Positions 1-8,655 of a DNA stretch of 64,000 nucleotides are shown here, piece after piece. Position 1 is the first letter of the stretch, and every line of letters starts with the position of its first letter. The stretch comes from Phytohabitans kaempferiae (GTDB taxonomy: Bacteria; Actinomycetota; Actinomycetes; Mycobacteriales; Micromonosporaceae), in NCBI RefSeq assembly GCF_042433955.1, contig NZ_JBHLUH010000077.1:186001-250000 (forward strand), in the 5' to 3' direction. Position numbers and translations under genes: made by a program. A model generated the notes under the pieces. The model was not told where the DNA came from. It saw only the letters and a program-made list of their open reading frames with translations, and searched no databases.

Positions 1-345
1 GGCCTCGTGCGTGTTGGTACCCGAGTAGTTGGGCGCCTTCTCGCGGGCACTGGAGCCGCCGGCGGTGTCGGCCGCGCCGGCGGCGGCCCGGGCACCTCCC
101 TCGGCGGCGAACGGCATGCCGTCGCCGCCGAGACCCCATGGCCCGACGTGCTCCTTGGCGGCCTTCTTCAGCAGGGACAGGCCGTCGGCGCAGGAGTCGA
201 AGGCGACGAGCCGGACCTGTCCGGCCAGCACCACCGGGTCGCGCACCGGCGGCGCGCTCGGCGGCTCGGGCGACGACGTGCAACCGGCGAGGGCGACCAG
301 GAGAGTGATCGGCACGCCCGCGGCGACGGCGAGTCTCGGTGTCAT
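1..345 (-). CDS. Secreted beta-propeller lipoprotein, N-terminal part (runs off the left edge)
   Basis: Only the first 115 codons are present. The start ATG at 345 opens a lipoprotein signal peptide: a short charged start, a hydrophobic stretch, and the lipobox LVALAGC followed by a Ser/Pro-rich linker. The last visible residues, YSGTNTHEA, match the motif that precedes the propeller in actinobacterial secreted proteins with a C-terminal beta-propeller domain (COG4880-like). This is family knowledge; the propeller itself lies outside the window. It is probably exported and anchored on the outer face of the membrane. The function of these proteins is not well defined. Confidence 0.7.
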   Translation of the reverse strand, partial: MTPRLAVAAGVPITLLVALAGCTSSPEPPSAPPVRDPVVLAGQVRLVAFDSCADGLSLLKKAAKEHVGPWGLGGDGMPFAAEGGARAAAGAADTAGGSSAREKAPNYSGTNTHEA

Positions 346-423
346 GCGAGCTTTGACGCCGCGTTCCCGGGAGCCGTTCCCACGGAATGAGGATGGCCAG
401 GGGCATGCCCGGACACGCCCGGT

Positions 424-903
424 CTATGTGGGCGCGGCCACCACGGTCGGCGAGTCGACCAGCCGGGAGAGCACGATCGTGCTGCGGGTCGAGGTGACGA
501 AGGGCTGTGCGCGCAGCCGTTCGAGCGCGTCCTCCAGGTGCGCGATGTCGGCCGCCCGGAGGTGCACGAGTGCGTCCGCCTCGCCGGAGACCGTGTACGC
601 GCCGACCACCTCCGGAAGCCGCCGCACCGCGACCGCGATCTGGGCCGGCGTGGTGCGCCCGGCGCAGAAGAGCTCGACGAACGCCTCGGTGGTCCAGCCG
701 ACCGCGGCCGGGTCGATGACGGCCGTGAATCCCCGGATCACGCCCGCGGCACGGAGCCGGTCGACCCGCCGCTTGACGGCTGGCGCGGAGAGGGAGACAC
801 GGGCGCCGATCTCCGAATACGAACTGCGGGCATCGGCAACCAGAGACGCAATGATTCGCTGGTCTACGTCGTCGATCTGCAACGTTTGACCTCTCCGACG
901 CAA
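424..903 (-). CDS. Lrp/AsnC family transcriptional regulator
   Basis: A 159-residue protein of typical Lrp/AsnC length. An N-terminal AsnC-type helix-turn-helix (IDDVDQRIIASLVADARSSY, then SLSAPAVKRRVDRL) occupies about residues 9-55. A RAM/AsnC ligand-binding ferredoxin-like domain follows (GAYTVSGEADALVHLRA near residues 100-117). Such proteins sense amino acids and form octamers. It is divergent from the dimethylargininase gene with only 45 bp between the starts, so that gene is its most likely target (inference). The true start could be the alternative codon just before LQIDDVDQ. Confidence 0.88.
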   Translation of the reverse strand: MRRRGQTLQIDDVDQRIIASLVADARSSYSEIGARVSLSAPAVKRRVDRLRAAGVIRGFTAVIDPAAVGWTTEAFVELFCAGRTTPAQIAVAVRRLPEVVGAYTVSGEADALVHLRAADIAHLEDALERLRAQPFVTSTRSTIVLSRLVDSPTVVAAPT

Positions 904-948
904 GAGTTCCGGCTGTTACTGTGCGTGCAGCGTACCTACTCTGTGTGC

Positions 949-1773
949 GTGAGTCAGCACCGTATTCCGCGAAACCGGACATATCTCATGTGCCCGCCTG
1001 AGCACTACGAGGTGGCGTACGCGATCAATCCGTGGATGGACACCGCCACACCGGTCGACGCCGAGCTGGCCGTCAAGCAGTGGGAGCGGCTGCGCGAGAC
1101 GCTGACCGGTCTGGGGCACAAGGTGCACGTGCTCGCGCCGGAGCCCCACCTGCCCGACATGGTGTACGCGGCCAACGGCGCCTTCACCGTCGACGGCGTC
1201 GCCTACGGGGCCCGCTTCAAGTACGCGCAGCGCACCGCCGAGGCGGCCGCCCACCGGGCCTTCTACGAGGCGGGCGGCTGGGACTTCCGCGCGCCCACGC
1301 AGACCAACGAGGGCGAGGGCGACTTCGCCTACCTGCCCCGGGCACACGGCGGCCTGATCCTGGCCGGCTACGGCTTCCGCACCGAGCCGGCGGCCCACGC
1401 CGAGGCGCAGGACGTGCTCGGCCGCCCCACGGTCTCGCTGCGCCTGGTCGATCCGCGCTTCTACCACCTCGACACCGCGCTGGCCGCGCTCGACGACGGC
1501 AATGTCACCTACTATCCGGGCGCCTTCTCGGTGGCGTCCCAGCGCGTGCTGCGCCAGCTCTTCCCGCACGCGGTGCTGGCGGACGAGGCGGATGCGTACG
1601 CGTTCGGGCTCAACCTGGTCAGCGACGGCCGCAACGTCGTACTCAACAGCGAGGCCACCGGGATGGCGCGCAAGGTCGAGGCGGCCGGCTACACCGCCGT
1701 GCTGGTGGAGCTCTCCGAGCTGAAGAAGGGCGGCGGCAGCGTCAAGTGCTGTGTGGCCGAGCTGCGTCCGTGA
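949..1773 (+). CDS. ddaH: Dimethylargininase (NG,NG-dimethylarginine dimethylaminohydrolase)
   Basis: Pentein-superfamily amidinohydrolase of 274 residues that converts methylated arginine to citrulline and methylamines, or acts on a related guanidino compound. Visible motifs are NRTYLMCPPEHYEVAYAINP at the N-terminus, EGEGDF near residue 124 (substrate guanidinium contact), FYHLDTAL with the catalytic His at about 173, and the C-terminal GGGSVKCC with the nucleophilic Cys at 267/268. GTG 949 was chosen because it keeps the conserved RNRTYLMCPP start; the frame stays open upstream but lacks family features. There is no clear Shine-Dalgarno, so translation may be leaderless. In relatives an ornithine aminotransferase gene often follows; it is absent here. 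Confidence 0.88.
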   Translation: MSQHRIPRNRTYLMCPPEHYEVAYAINPWMDTATPVDAELAVKQWERLRETLTGLGHKVHVLAPEPHLPDMVYAANGAFTVDGVAYGARFKYAQRTAEAAAHRAFYEAGGWDFRAPTQTNEGEGDFAYLPRAHGGLILAGYGFRTEPAAHAEAQDVLGRPTVSLRLVDPRFYHLDTALAALDDGNVTYYPGAFSVASQRVLRQLFPHAVLADEADAYAFGLNLVSDGRNVVLNSEATGMARKVEAAGYTAVLVELSELKKGGGSVKCCVAELRP

Positions 1774-1889
1774 GGCCGAGGGCCACCTGAGCCGCGCCCA
1801 GCGCCCGCCCGCACCGCCGACGCGCGCCCAAGGCCCCGGCTACGCGCGGACGCGACCGGGCGCCCGCGCTGCCAGAGGCCGTGGCCCGC

Positions 1890-3083
1890 TCAGCCGAGCG
1901 TCGCCAGCTCGGTCAGCAGCACGTTGGAGAGCACTCGGCCGTCGTGGCGCACCTCTCGCAGGTACCACCTCTGCTGCGGCGTGCGCGGCTGGTTGAACTG
2001 CCACGCGCCACGCGGGCTGTCGATCTGCCCGACCCGGCCGAGCATCAGGTTGACCTGCTGCGGGGTCGGACGCCCGTCGCACAGCCGGATCGCCCGGTCG
2101 AGCACCTGCGCCGCGTCGTAGGACGCCATCGCGGACGCCGAGGGCAGCAGGTCGTGCTCGCGCTGGTACGCCGTCGAGAAGAGGCGGTTGGCGGCGTTGT
2201 TGAGGTCGGCCGAGTAGTTCATGGCGGTGAAGATGCCCTGCGCCTCGTCGCCCAGGTCGTTGATCGCGCTGCCCTCGGTGAAGCCGCCCGGCGCGTAGAT
2301 GGTCGCGTCGATCCCCTCGGCCCGGAATTGCTTCACGAACTCGACCGCGGCCGGGCCTGTGTAGAACGCGTACACCACGTCGGCGCCGCTGGAGCGCAGC
2401 TCGGCGAGGGAGGTCTGGAAAAAGTCCTTGCCCGGGGTGATGGTGGGCGGCGTCCAGATCGTCGCGGTGAGCCGCGCGTCGGTGCCGCCGAAGGTCCGCC
2501 GAAACATGTCCACCGCGTCCTGACCGGTCTGCCCGGTCGGCGCGATCACGGCCAGCTTGTCGCTGCTCGGCACCACGCCGGTCAGGTAGCCGGCGAGCGC
2601 CTGGCTGGGGTCGCTGTCGACGAACGAGTCGGACCAGATGTAGAGGACGCCCTTGAGGCTTTCGGGGACGCCGTTGGCGGCGATGAGGGGCACGGTGGCG
2701 TTTTCGACCGTGTCGCGGATGCCGGTGAGCGCGGCGGAGTTTGCCACGCCGGTGAGCGCGAGCACGCCCTGCCCGAGGAGCGAGTCGACGGCGGCCTTCG
2801 CGGACTTGGCGTCGGCGCCCTCGTCGGCCGTCACCAGCTGCACGGGGTGCCCGCCGAGCCGGTCCTGGTTGAGCTGGAGGAAGAGCCGGAAGCCGTTGAC
2901 GAGGTCGTCGCCGATCGCCTTCAGTGGGCCGGTCTGTGGCGCGATGAGCCCGATTCGCACCGGAACGTCGCTGGTCTCCGGTTCGGTGTCGGCACCATCG
3001 TCCGAGGCGCACGCGGCAGCGAACCCGGCCGCGCCGAGCGCCGCGAAGAGTTTCAGCGCCTGCCGGCGGTCTATCTGGGGCAC
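1890..3083 (-). CDS. ABC transporter substrate-binding lipoprotein (Leu/Ile/Val-binding type)
   Basis: Extracytoplasmic solute-binding protein of the Peripla_BP_6 class, 397 residues. The N-terminus DRRQALKLFAALGAAGFAAAC has a twin-arginine-like pair and ends in a lipobox Cys, so it is probably lipid-anchored outside the membrane. IRIGLIAPQTGPLKAIGDDL-like sequence at the start of the mature protein is characteristic. GTG 3083 is preferred because GGAAAGG lies 6 nt upstream; GTG 3089 would abut that site. No permease or ATPase genes flank it, so this is an orphan binding protein. The ligand is probably an amino acid or similar small molecule, but the sequence does not say which. Confidence 0.82.
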   Translation of the reverse strand: MPQIDRRQALKLFAALGAAGFAAACASDDGADTEPETSDVPVRIGLIAPQTGPLKAIGDDLVNGFRLFLQLNQDRLGGHPVQLVTADEGADAKSAKAAVDSLLGQGVLALTGVANSAALTGIRDTVENATVPLIAANGVPESLKGVLYIWSDSFVDSDPSQALAGYLTGVVPSSDKLAVIAPTGQTGQDAVDMFRRTFGGTDARLTATIWTPPTITPGKDFFQTSLAELRSSGADVVYAFYTGPAAVEFVKQFRAEGIDATIYAPGGFTEGSAINDLGDEAQGIFTAMNYSADLNNAANRLFSTAYQREHDLLPSASAMASYDAAQVLDRAIRLCDGRPTPQQVNLMLGRVGQIDSPRGAWQFNQPRTPQQRWYLREVRHDGRVLSNVLLTELATLG

Positions 3084-3225
3084 GGTCACCCTTTCCCGAG
3101 GTCGGGGGCCGGATCGCGGCCCAACCGGCTGTCTACCTGCTTCGCGACGCTGCGTCAATGAATCTTTTTCAAACTGAGCCGTGCCCGACGTCTCATCGTC
3201 GCCGTCGGAGGTCTCAGCCTGATCT

Positions 3226-3996
3226 TCAGTGCATCGATTGCAGCGCGTTCTTGACTGCCGGCCAAGCGCTTGACTGAGGGTCGATAAGGGCGAAATGCTC
3301 CACTTCGGGTAGTTCGATCAGTGCGACATCACCGCCGTCGGCTCGGGTCGTCGCGGCGTACTTGCGGCTGATCTCCACCGGCACGTGCCGGTCGCGCGAG
3401 CCGTGGATGATCACACTCCGTACAGGCGGGGGAGTGCGCGCGGAGGGGTCGGCCTCGGCGTACCGGTCGGGCACCTCGGCCGGCCCGCCACCGAGCAGCG
3501 CGGCCACCGCCCCGCGGTCGAGGTCGAGCCGGTGCGCCTCGGCCAGGTCGGCGACCGGCGCGAGCGCCACGATGCCGCGCACGGGCGCGGGGCCGGCCAG
3601 CCCGTACCAGAGCGCCAGGTGCCCGCCCGCCGAATGTCCCAGCAGGACCGGCGGAGCCCAGCCGAACCCCATCAACTGGGGGATCGCGGTCACGCCCGCC
3701 ACCACATCGGCGAACGTGCCCGGCCAGCCACCGCCGGGCTGGCCGGTGCGGCGGTATTCGAGCTGGGCGACCGGGTAGCCGCTGGCGGCCAGGCCCGCGG
3801 CGAGCGGGGAGATGTGTGACCGATCCCACTCCGCCCGCCAGAAGCCACCGTGCACCACGATCACCAGGGGGCGCGCCGGCGAGCCCGCGGGCGGCAGCCG
3901 CACGTCGGCGATCTGGTCGGGATGGTCGCCGTATCGCACCGTGGCGTCCGGCGGCGGTGTCTGGCGGTGGAGTACGCCACGAGGGTCGCTGGACAT
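3226..3996 (-). CDS. Alpha/beta-hydrolase (esterase/lipase-like)
   Basis: A 256-residue alpha/beta-hydrolase without signal peptide. The oxyanion-hole motif VVHGGFW is near residue 48. The nucleophile elbow GHSAGG places Ser at 122, the acid is Asp202 (HGSRDRHVP), and the base is His234 (EVEHFALID). The layout resembles the BD-FAE/kynurenine-formamidase-like branch (HGGFW plus a dienelactone-hydrolase-like C-terminus), but the substrate cannot be read from sequence. The gene is divergent from bpa with a short shared upstream region. Confidence 0.8.
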   Translation of the reverse strand: MSSDPRGVLHRQTPPPDATVRYGDHPDQIADVRLPPAGSPARPLVIVVHGGFWRAEWDRSHISPLAAGLAASGYPVAQLEYRRTGQPGGGWPGTFADVVAGVTAIPQLMGFGWAPPVLLGHSAGGHLALWYGLAGPAPVRGIVALAPVADLAEAHRLDLDRGAVAALLGGGPAEVPDRYAEADPSARTPPPVRSVIIHGSRDRHVPVEISRKYAATTRADGGDVALIELPEVEHFALIDPQSSAWPAVKNALQSMH

Positions 3997-4080
3997 GGGC
4001 AGACGCTATCCCGCCGCCTCGCAGCACAGTTGCCCCCACCGGTGCCCACAGGCCACGGCCACTGCGCAAAGATGGACGGC

Positions 4081-4659
4081 ATGACCGAAGCACCTGGTAC
4101 CCCGGAACAGCCCGGCCCCGGCACCGTCGTGGTGGTCGGTCCGGACGGTCGTCCGGTCGGCACCGTCGACACGGACGCGCAGGCCGAGGGCGAAGACCCG
4201 TCGCGCCTGATCGAGCAGCCGGCCAAGGTCATGCGGATCGGCAGCATGATCAAGCAGTTGCTGGAAGAGGTGAAGTCGGCGCCGCTCGACGAGGCCAGCC
4301 GCAGCCGCCTCCGCGAGATCCACAAGCGCTCGATCGCCGAGCTCGAAGACGGCCTCGCCCCCGAGCTGCGTGAGGAGCTGGAGCGGCTGTCGCTGCCGTT
4401 CGAAGAGGGGGCCACGCCCAGCGAGGGAGAGCTGCGGGTCGCCCAGGCGCAGCTGGTCGGCTGGCTGGAAGGGCTTTTCCACGGCATCCAGGCCGCGCTG
4501 GTCGCCCAGCAGATGGCCGCCCGGCTCCAGCTCGAGCAGATGCGCGGCGGCGGCGGTCGTCCCGCCCTCCCGGCTGTGCCCGGTGGGCTGATGCCCGGCA
4601 TGCCCGGCCAGCAGCCTCAGCAGCAGGACGGTTCGGGCCGCACCGGCCAGTACCTCTGA
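4081..4659 (+). CDS. bpa: Bacterial proteasome activator (Bpa/PafE)
   Basis: A 192-residue homologue of the ATP-independent proteasome activator Bpa/PafE (Rv3780 family, DUF2587). The helical core runs from about residue 40 to 155 and contains RIGSMIKQLLEEVKSAPLDE and GWLEGLFHGIQAALVAQQMA. A Gly/Pro/Gln-rich tail ends in GQYL (residues 189-192), the motif known to dock into the 20S proteasome alpha ring and open its gate. This implies the organism has a proteasome, as expected for an actinobacterium. An in-frame ATG at 4072 is an alternative start. Confidence 0.93.
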   Translation: MTEAPGTPEQPGPGTVVVVGPDGRPVGTVDTDAQAEGEDPSRLIEQPAKVMRIGSMIKQLLEEVKSAPLDEASRSRLREIHKRSIAELEDGLAPELREELERLSLPFEEGATPSEGELRVAQAQLVGWLEGLFHGIQAALVAQQMAARLQLEQMRGGGGRPALPAVPGGLMPGMPGQQPQQQDGSGRTGQYL

Positions 4660-4682
4660 GGTCTGTCCGGACCTTCGAGGCG

Positions 4683-5495
4683 TCAGGGCAGATCGAAGAG
4701 CTTTTCGAGGTACGCCGCCACGCCGTCCTCGTCGTTGGAGAGCGTGACGTCGTCGGCGATCTCGCGTACCGCGGGGTGCGCGTTGGCCACCGCGACGGCT
4801 CGGCCGGCCCAGGTCAGCATCGGCACGTCGTTGGGCATGTCGCCAAAGGCCACCACGTCGGCCGGCTCGATGCCGTGCTGCTCGCAAAACCACGCGAGCC
4901 CGGCCGCCTTGGTGACACCGGCCGCGGAGATCTCGATGAGCCCGGAGTGCGACGAGTGGGTCGCCTCGGCCAGCCCGCCCAGCGCCGCGGCGACGACCTG
5001 CACGAAGACGTCCGGGTCGCGCCGGCCGGCGCGGACGAGCAGCTTCACCGCCGGCACCGAGGCCACCTCCTCCGGCGTCGCGAGCGCGCGGATCGAGGGG
5101 TCGCCCGCCTCCCACAGCACCGGCCACTCGGCGTCGTGGCGCAGCTCACGCCCGTCTTCCACCTCGACGGCGAAGACCGCGCCGGGTACCTCGGCCCGCA
5201 GCCGCCGGGTCACCTCGGCGAGCAGCTCGGGGGCGAGCGGGTCGGCGCGCAGGATCTGGTCGGCCTCGGGGTCGTAGACGACAGCGCCGTTGGCACAGAC
5301 CGCCGGCACGGGCTCGTGGAGCTGGCCGTACACCTGGCTGAGCCACCGCACCGGACGGCCGGTGACCAGCACGACCACCGTGCCCCGCGCGGCGATCTGG
5401 GCCAGGACCCCGGCGGTGCGGGCGCTGAGCGAACGGTCCTGCCGCACCAGTGTGCCGTCGAGATCGGTGGCGACGAGGCGAGGCAAGTCTCCCAT
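4683..5495 (-). CDS. HAD-superfamily (Cof-type) phosphatase, second of a tandem pair
   Basis: A 270-residue HAD hydrolase of the Cof/IIB class. Motif I is ATDLDGTLVR (catalytic Asp pair near residues 10-12), motif II VTGRPV, and motif III/IV GDMPNDVPML near the C-terminus with the Mg-binding Asps. The long insert between motifs II and III is the IIB cap. The start ATG overlaps the stop of the preceding HAD gene by one base, so the two are probably translationally coupled. Members of this class remove phosphate from sugar phosphates, nucleotides or flavin precursors; the substrate is unknown. Confidence 0.85.
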   Translation of the reverse strand: MGDLPRLVATDLDGTLVRQDRSLSARTAGVLAQIAARGTVVVLVTGRPVRWLSQVYGQLHEPVPAVCANGAVVYDPEADQILRADPLAPELLAEVTRRLRAEVPGAVFAVEVEDGRELRHDAEWPVLWEAGDPSIRALATPEEVASVPAVKLLVRAGRRDPDVFVQVVAAALGGLAEATHSSHSGLIEISAAGVTKAAGLAWFCEQHGIEPADVVAFGDMPNDVPMLTWAGRAVAVANAHPAVREIADDVTLSNDEDGVAAYLEKLFDLP

Positions 5496-6316
5496 CAGCG
5501 CGACAGTAGCCGATCGAGGTAGACCGCTACGCCGTCGTCGTCGTTGCGCAAGGTCACCTCGTCGGCGAGGAGGCGCACGGTGGGGTGGGCGTTGGAGACC
5601 GCGACCCGGCCCCAGCCGGCCCACTCGAACATCGGGATGTCGTTGGGCATGTCGCCGAAGACCAGCACCTCGGCCGGGTCGACGCCGAGCAGGTCGGCCA
5701 CCACCGCCAGGCCGGTCGCCTTGTCGACGCCGGGCGGGCAGATCTCCACGAAGCCGAGACCGGCCTGGGTCACCGTCGCCAGGTGGGCCGGTACGACCTT
5801 CTGGGCGGTGGCGAGCAGAGTGTCGACGTCGCGGTCGGCGGTACGGGCGAACGCCTTGATCACGTCGCCGGTCAGGCAGTCGGCGCGGGCCCGCTCCTCG
5901 AACCACTCGGGGTAGCGCCAGCTCGGGTCGAAGTCGCCCCACAGCGGCGCGTCCGGGCCGTCGAGCGCCTCCACCATCACGGTCAGCGGCCCGACCAGCG
6001 CCTCCAGCTCGGCGATGAGCTCGGCCAGCACGGCACCGGAGAGCCGCTCGTCCCGCAGGATCACCGGACCAGCCGGGTCGGTCTGGTCGATGACCCGCCC
6101 GCCGCCGGCCATTACCAGGTAGTCGGCCGTCCGGATGTCGTTGCGGGTGAGTTCGGCCAGCCGGGGGCCACGGCCGGTCGCGCCGACGATCGGGATGCCG
6201 GCCGAGCGCACGCGGTCGAGCACCTGATGCGTGAACTCGGACACGGTGTCATCGCTGCGCACCAACGTGCCGTCGAGGTCGGTGGCGATCAGCTTCGGCA
6301 GTCCCGGGCGGGGCAT
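5495..6316 (-). CDS. HAD-superfamily (Cof-type) phosphatase, first of a tandem pair
   Basis: A 273-residue paralogue of the gene that follows it. Motif I is ATDLDGTLVRSDD, motif II GATGRG, and motif IV VFGDMPNDIPMF. The type IIB cap lies in between (residues about 90-200). The two genes overlap by one base (TGATG) and share VSNAHP/VANAHP near the C-terminus, which suggests an old tandem duplication. It is cytoplasmic and Mg-dependent; the substrate is not predictable. Confidence 0.85.
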   Translation of the reverse strand: MPRPGLPKLIATDLDGTLVRSDDTVSEFTHQVLDRVRSAGIPIVGATGRGPRLAELTRNDIRTADYLVMAGGGRVIDQTDPAGPVILRDERLSGAVLAELIAELEALVGPLTVMVEALDGPDAPLWGDFDPSWRYPEWFEERARADCLTGDVIKAFARTADRDVDTLLATAQKVVPAHLATVTQAGLGFVEICPPGVDKATGLAVVADLLGVDPAEVLVFGDMPNDIPMFEWAGWGRVAVSNAHPTVRLLADEVTLRNDDDGVAVYLDRLLSR

Positions 6317-6469
6317 GGTCCCTCCTCACCCGGCCGGGACCAGGGCGGCGAATCCGCTCCGGCACCGGCGGGGGAGCAACCGTACCTCACCGACCGCGAC
6401 TCATCCATGACTTTCGTGCGACGTCACGATGTACTTCGCCAGGCGAAGGTGGATCATGTGTGAGGCCGG

Positions 6470-7726
6470 CTATCGGGGCTCGAGCACGTCACGGCCGCCG
6501 AGGTAGGGCTGGAGCGCCTTCGGCACGCGCATCGAGCCATCCGGCTGCTGGTGGTTTTCCATGATCGGGATGAGCCAGCGGGTCGTGGCGAGCGTGCCGT
6601 TGAGCGTGGCGGCCGTGTGGGTCTTGCCATCCGCGTCGCGGTAGCGGACACCGAGGCGCCGCGCCTGGAAGGTGGTGCAGTTGGAGGTCGAGGTCACCTC
6701 GCGGTAGCGCCCCTGCGACGGAACCCACGCCTCGCAGTCGTACTTGCGGGCCGCGCTCGTGCCCAGGTCGCCGGCCGCCACGTCGATCACGCGGTAGGGC
6801 ACCTCGACCTTGGCGAGCATCTCCTCCTGCCAGGCGAGCAGCCGCAGGTGCTCGTCGTGCGCCTCCTCCGGCCGGCAGAAGGTGAACATCTCCACCTTGT
6901 TGAACTGGTGCACCCGCAGGATCCCGCGCACGTCCTTGCCGTGCGAGCCGGCCTCCCGGCGGAAGCAGGTCGACCAGCCGGCGTAGCGGATCGGCTGTTC
7001 GAGGTCGAGGATCTCGCCCGAGTGGTACGCGGCCAGTGGCGCCTCGCTCGTGCCGACCAGGAAGAGGTCGTCGGCCTCGAGCCGGTAGACCTCGCTCGCG
7101 TGCGCGCCGAGGAAGCCGGTGCCCTCCATCGACTCCGGCTTGAGCAGCACGGGCGGGATGACCGGGCTCAGGCCGTACTCCACCGCCTGCGCCATCGCCA
7201 GCTGGAGCAGGCCCATCTCCAGCAGGGCGCCCACGCCGGTGAGGAAGTAGAAGCGGCTGCCGGAGACCTTCGCGCCGCGCTCCATGTCGATCGCGCGCAG
7301 CGCCTCGCCCAGCTCCAGGTGGTCGCGCGGGCTCTCCAGCTCCGGCTTCTGCCCGACCTCACGCAGCACGACGTAGTCGTCTTCCCCGCCCGCCGGCGCG
7401 CCCGACTCGACGATGTTGGGGACCGCGAGCTGGGCCTGGCGCAGTGCCTGCTCGGCCTGGTTGGCGGTCGCCTCGGCCGTCTTCACCTCGGCCGACAGAT
7501 CCTTGGTACGGACCAGCAGCGCGGCCTTCTCCTCGCCCTTGGCCTGCGACACCTGCTTGCCCAGCGACTTCTGCTCGGCACGCACCGACTCGTACGCCTG
7601 CACGGCCGCCCGGCGCTCCTCGTCGGCGCGCAGCAGCTCGTCGACAACGGACTCGGACTCGCCGCGGGCTCGCTGGCTGGCACGTACGGCGGCGGGGTCG
7701 TCGCGAAGCAGACGGAGGTCAATCAC
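6470..7726 (-). CDS. serS: Seryl-tRNA synthetase
   Basis: Class II aminoacyl-tRNA synthetase that charges tRNA-Ser, 418 residues as usual for the family. The N-terminal coiled-coil arm (about residues 1-110, rich in Glu/Lys/Ala) clasps the long tRNA variable arm. Motif 2 (CFRREAGSHGKDVRGILRVHQ) and motif 3 (NGTLATTRWLIPIMENHQ) of the catalytic core are clear, as is TSEAPLAAYH. The start is GTG 7726, giving VIDLRLLRDDP, the conserved family N-terminus; the frame stays open upstream but lacks family sequence. Two tRNA-Ser genes occur elsewhere in this window. Confidence 0.96.
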   Translation of the reverse strand: MIDLRLLRDDPAAVRASQRARGESESVVDELLRADEERRAAVQAYESVRAEQKSLGKQVSQAKGEEKAALLVRTKDLSAEVKTAEATANQAEQALRQAQLAVPNIVESGAPAGGEDDYVVLREVGQKPELESPRDHLELGEALRAIDMERGAKVSGSRFYFLTGVGALLEMGLLQLAMAQAVEYGLSPVIPPVLLKPESMEGTGFLGAHASEVYRLEADDLFLVGTSEAPLAAYHSGEILDLEQPIRYAGWSTCFRREAGSHGKDVRGILRVHQFNKVEMFTFCRPEEAHDEHLRLLAWQEEMLAKVEVPYRVIDVAAGDLGTSAARKYDCEAWVPSQGRYREVTSTSNCTTFQARRLGVRYRDADGKTHTAATLNGTLATTRWLIPIMENHQQPDGSMRVPKALQPYLGGRDVLEPR

Positions 7727-7737
7727 GACATACGAGC

Positions 7738-8550
7738 CTACGGGGTGTGTGGGTCCCTCTTGCCGTCGGGCATGGGTAGGAAAGGCGCGGTGGGCCCCAC
7801 CGTCAGGTCGGCCGGCGGAGGGAGATCGGTGTCGGCCTCGGCCGACTCCCGGGCCGCCCGGGGCCGCCGCCACGGCCAGTCGGGCTGCTCCTCCGGTGCC
7901 GGCGGCGGCTCGGCATCGGCGGTCGCGGGGGCCACGGCCGGCTGGGCGGGAGGCGTGGGCATGAGGCGCCCAGCCAGGTGCAACGCGGCGGCGAGCCCGG
8001 CGACGCCGAGGAACGCCATGGTCAGGCCGCGCCCGTACGCCAGCTCGTAGGGCGGGCCCTGCGGGCCGACGAAGATGTCGGCCGCCGCGAACGCCGCGCT
8101 GTTGTCGTCGAGCCACACGGCGACGCTGACGAGGACCGCCCCCAGCACGCCGGCCGCGGTGAGGCCGAGGATCCGCACCTGGTCGCGGAGTGCCGGACGG
8201 CCGAAGAGCACCAGCGCGACGCAGCCCACGATCACGAAAACCCCGATGAGGTATCCGGTGCCGAAGCCGCCCAGCTCGGCGATGCCGGCGGTGGTCGGCT
8301 GGACCGACTGGCCGGGGCCGATGAAGTCTTGTCCTGTGAACGTGGTGACCTGCCACTCGCCGACCATCGAGGCGAAGATGGCCACCGCGCCCAGGCCGGC
8401 GACCATGGGCACGAGCCGCCAGTCGCGGCGCACGCCCGTGAGGACCTGCGAGATGCGGGGGCGCCCGCGGACCGGCTCGTCGGCGCCGAACTCCACGACG
8501 GCCGCCTCGTCCGTCCGGGCGCCGATGTCGGCCTGTGGCTCCTGCGACAT
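7738..8550 (-). CDS. Conserved actinobacterial membrane protein
   Basis: A 270-residue protein. An acidic cytoplasmic N-terminus (about 50 residues) is followed by about four hydrophobic segments: VPMVAGLGAVAIFASMVGEW, GTGYLIGVFVIVGCVALVLF, ILGLTAAGVLGAVLVSVAVW and GLTMAFLGVAGLAAALHLAG. The C-terminal tail is Pro/Glu-rich and probably cytoplasmic. The position just upstream of serS on the same strand matches the Rv3835-type membrane gene near serS in mycobacteria, but sequence homology was not tested. The start ATG 8550 has AGAGGG upstream. No function is assigned. Confidence 0.7.
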   Translation of the reverse strand: MSQEPQADIGARTDEAAVVEFGADEPVRGRPRISQVLTGVRRDWRLVPMVAGLGAVAIFASMVGEWQVTTFTGQDFIGPGQSVQPTTAGIAELGGFGTGYLIGVFVIVGCVALVLFGRPALRDQVRILGLTAAGVLGAVLVSVAVWLDDNSAAFAAADIFVGPQGPPYELAYGRGLTMAFLGVAGLAAALHLAGRLMPTPPAQPAVAPATADAEPPPAPEEQPDWPWRRPRAARESAEADTDLPPPADLTVGPTAPFLPMPDGKRDPHTP

Positions 8551-8655
8551 GGCTAGTGGCCCTCTTCTTCCAGCGTGCTCACCATGACCACGCGCGTCCC
8601 GACATCGCTGTCCGCATCGCGTACCTCCTGGGCCGGCCCTCACCCAGGATAGGCA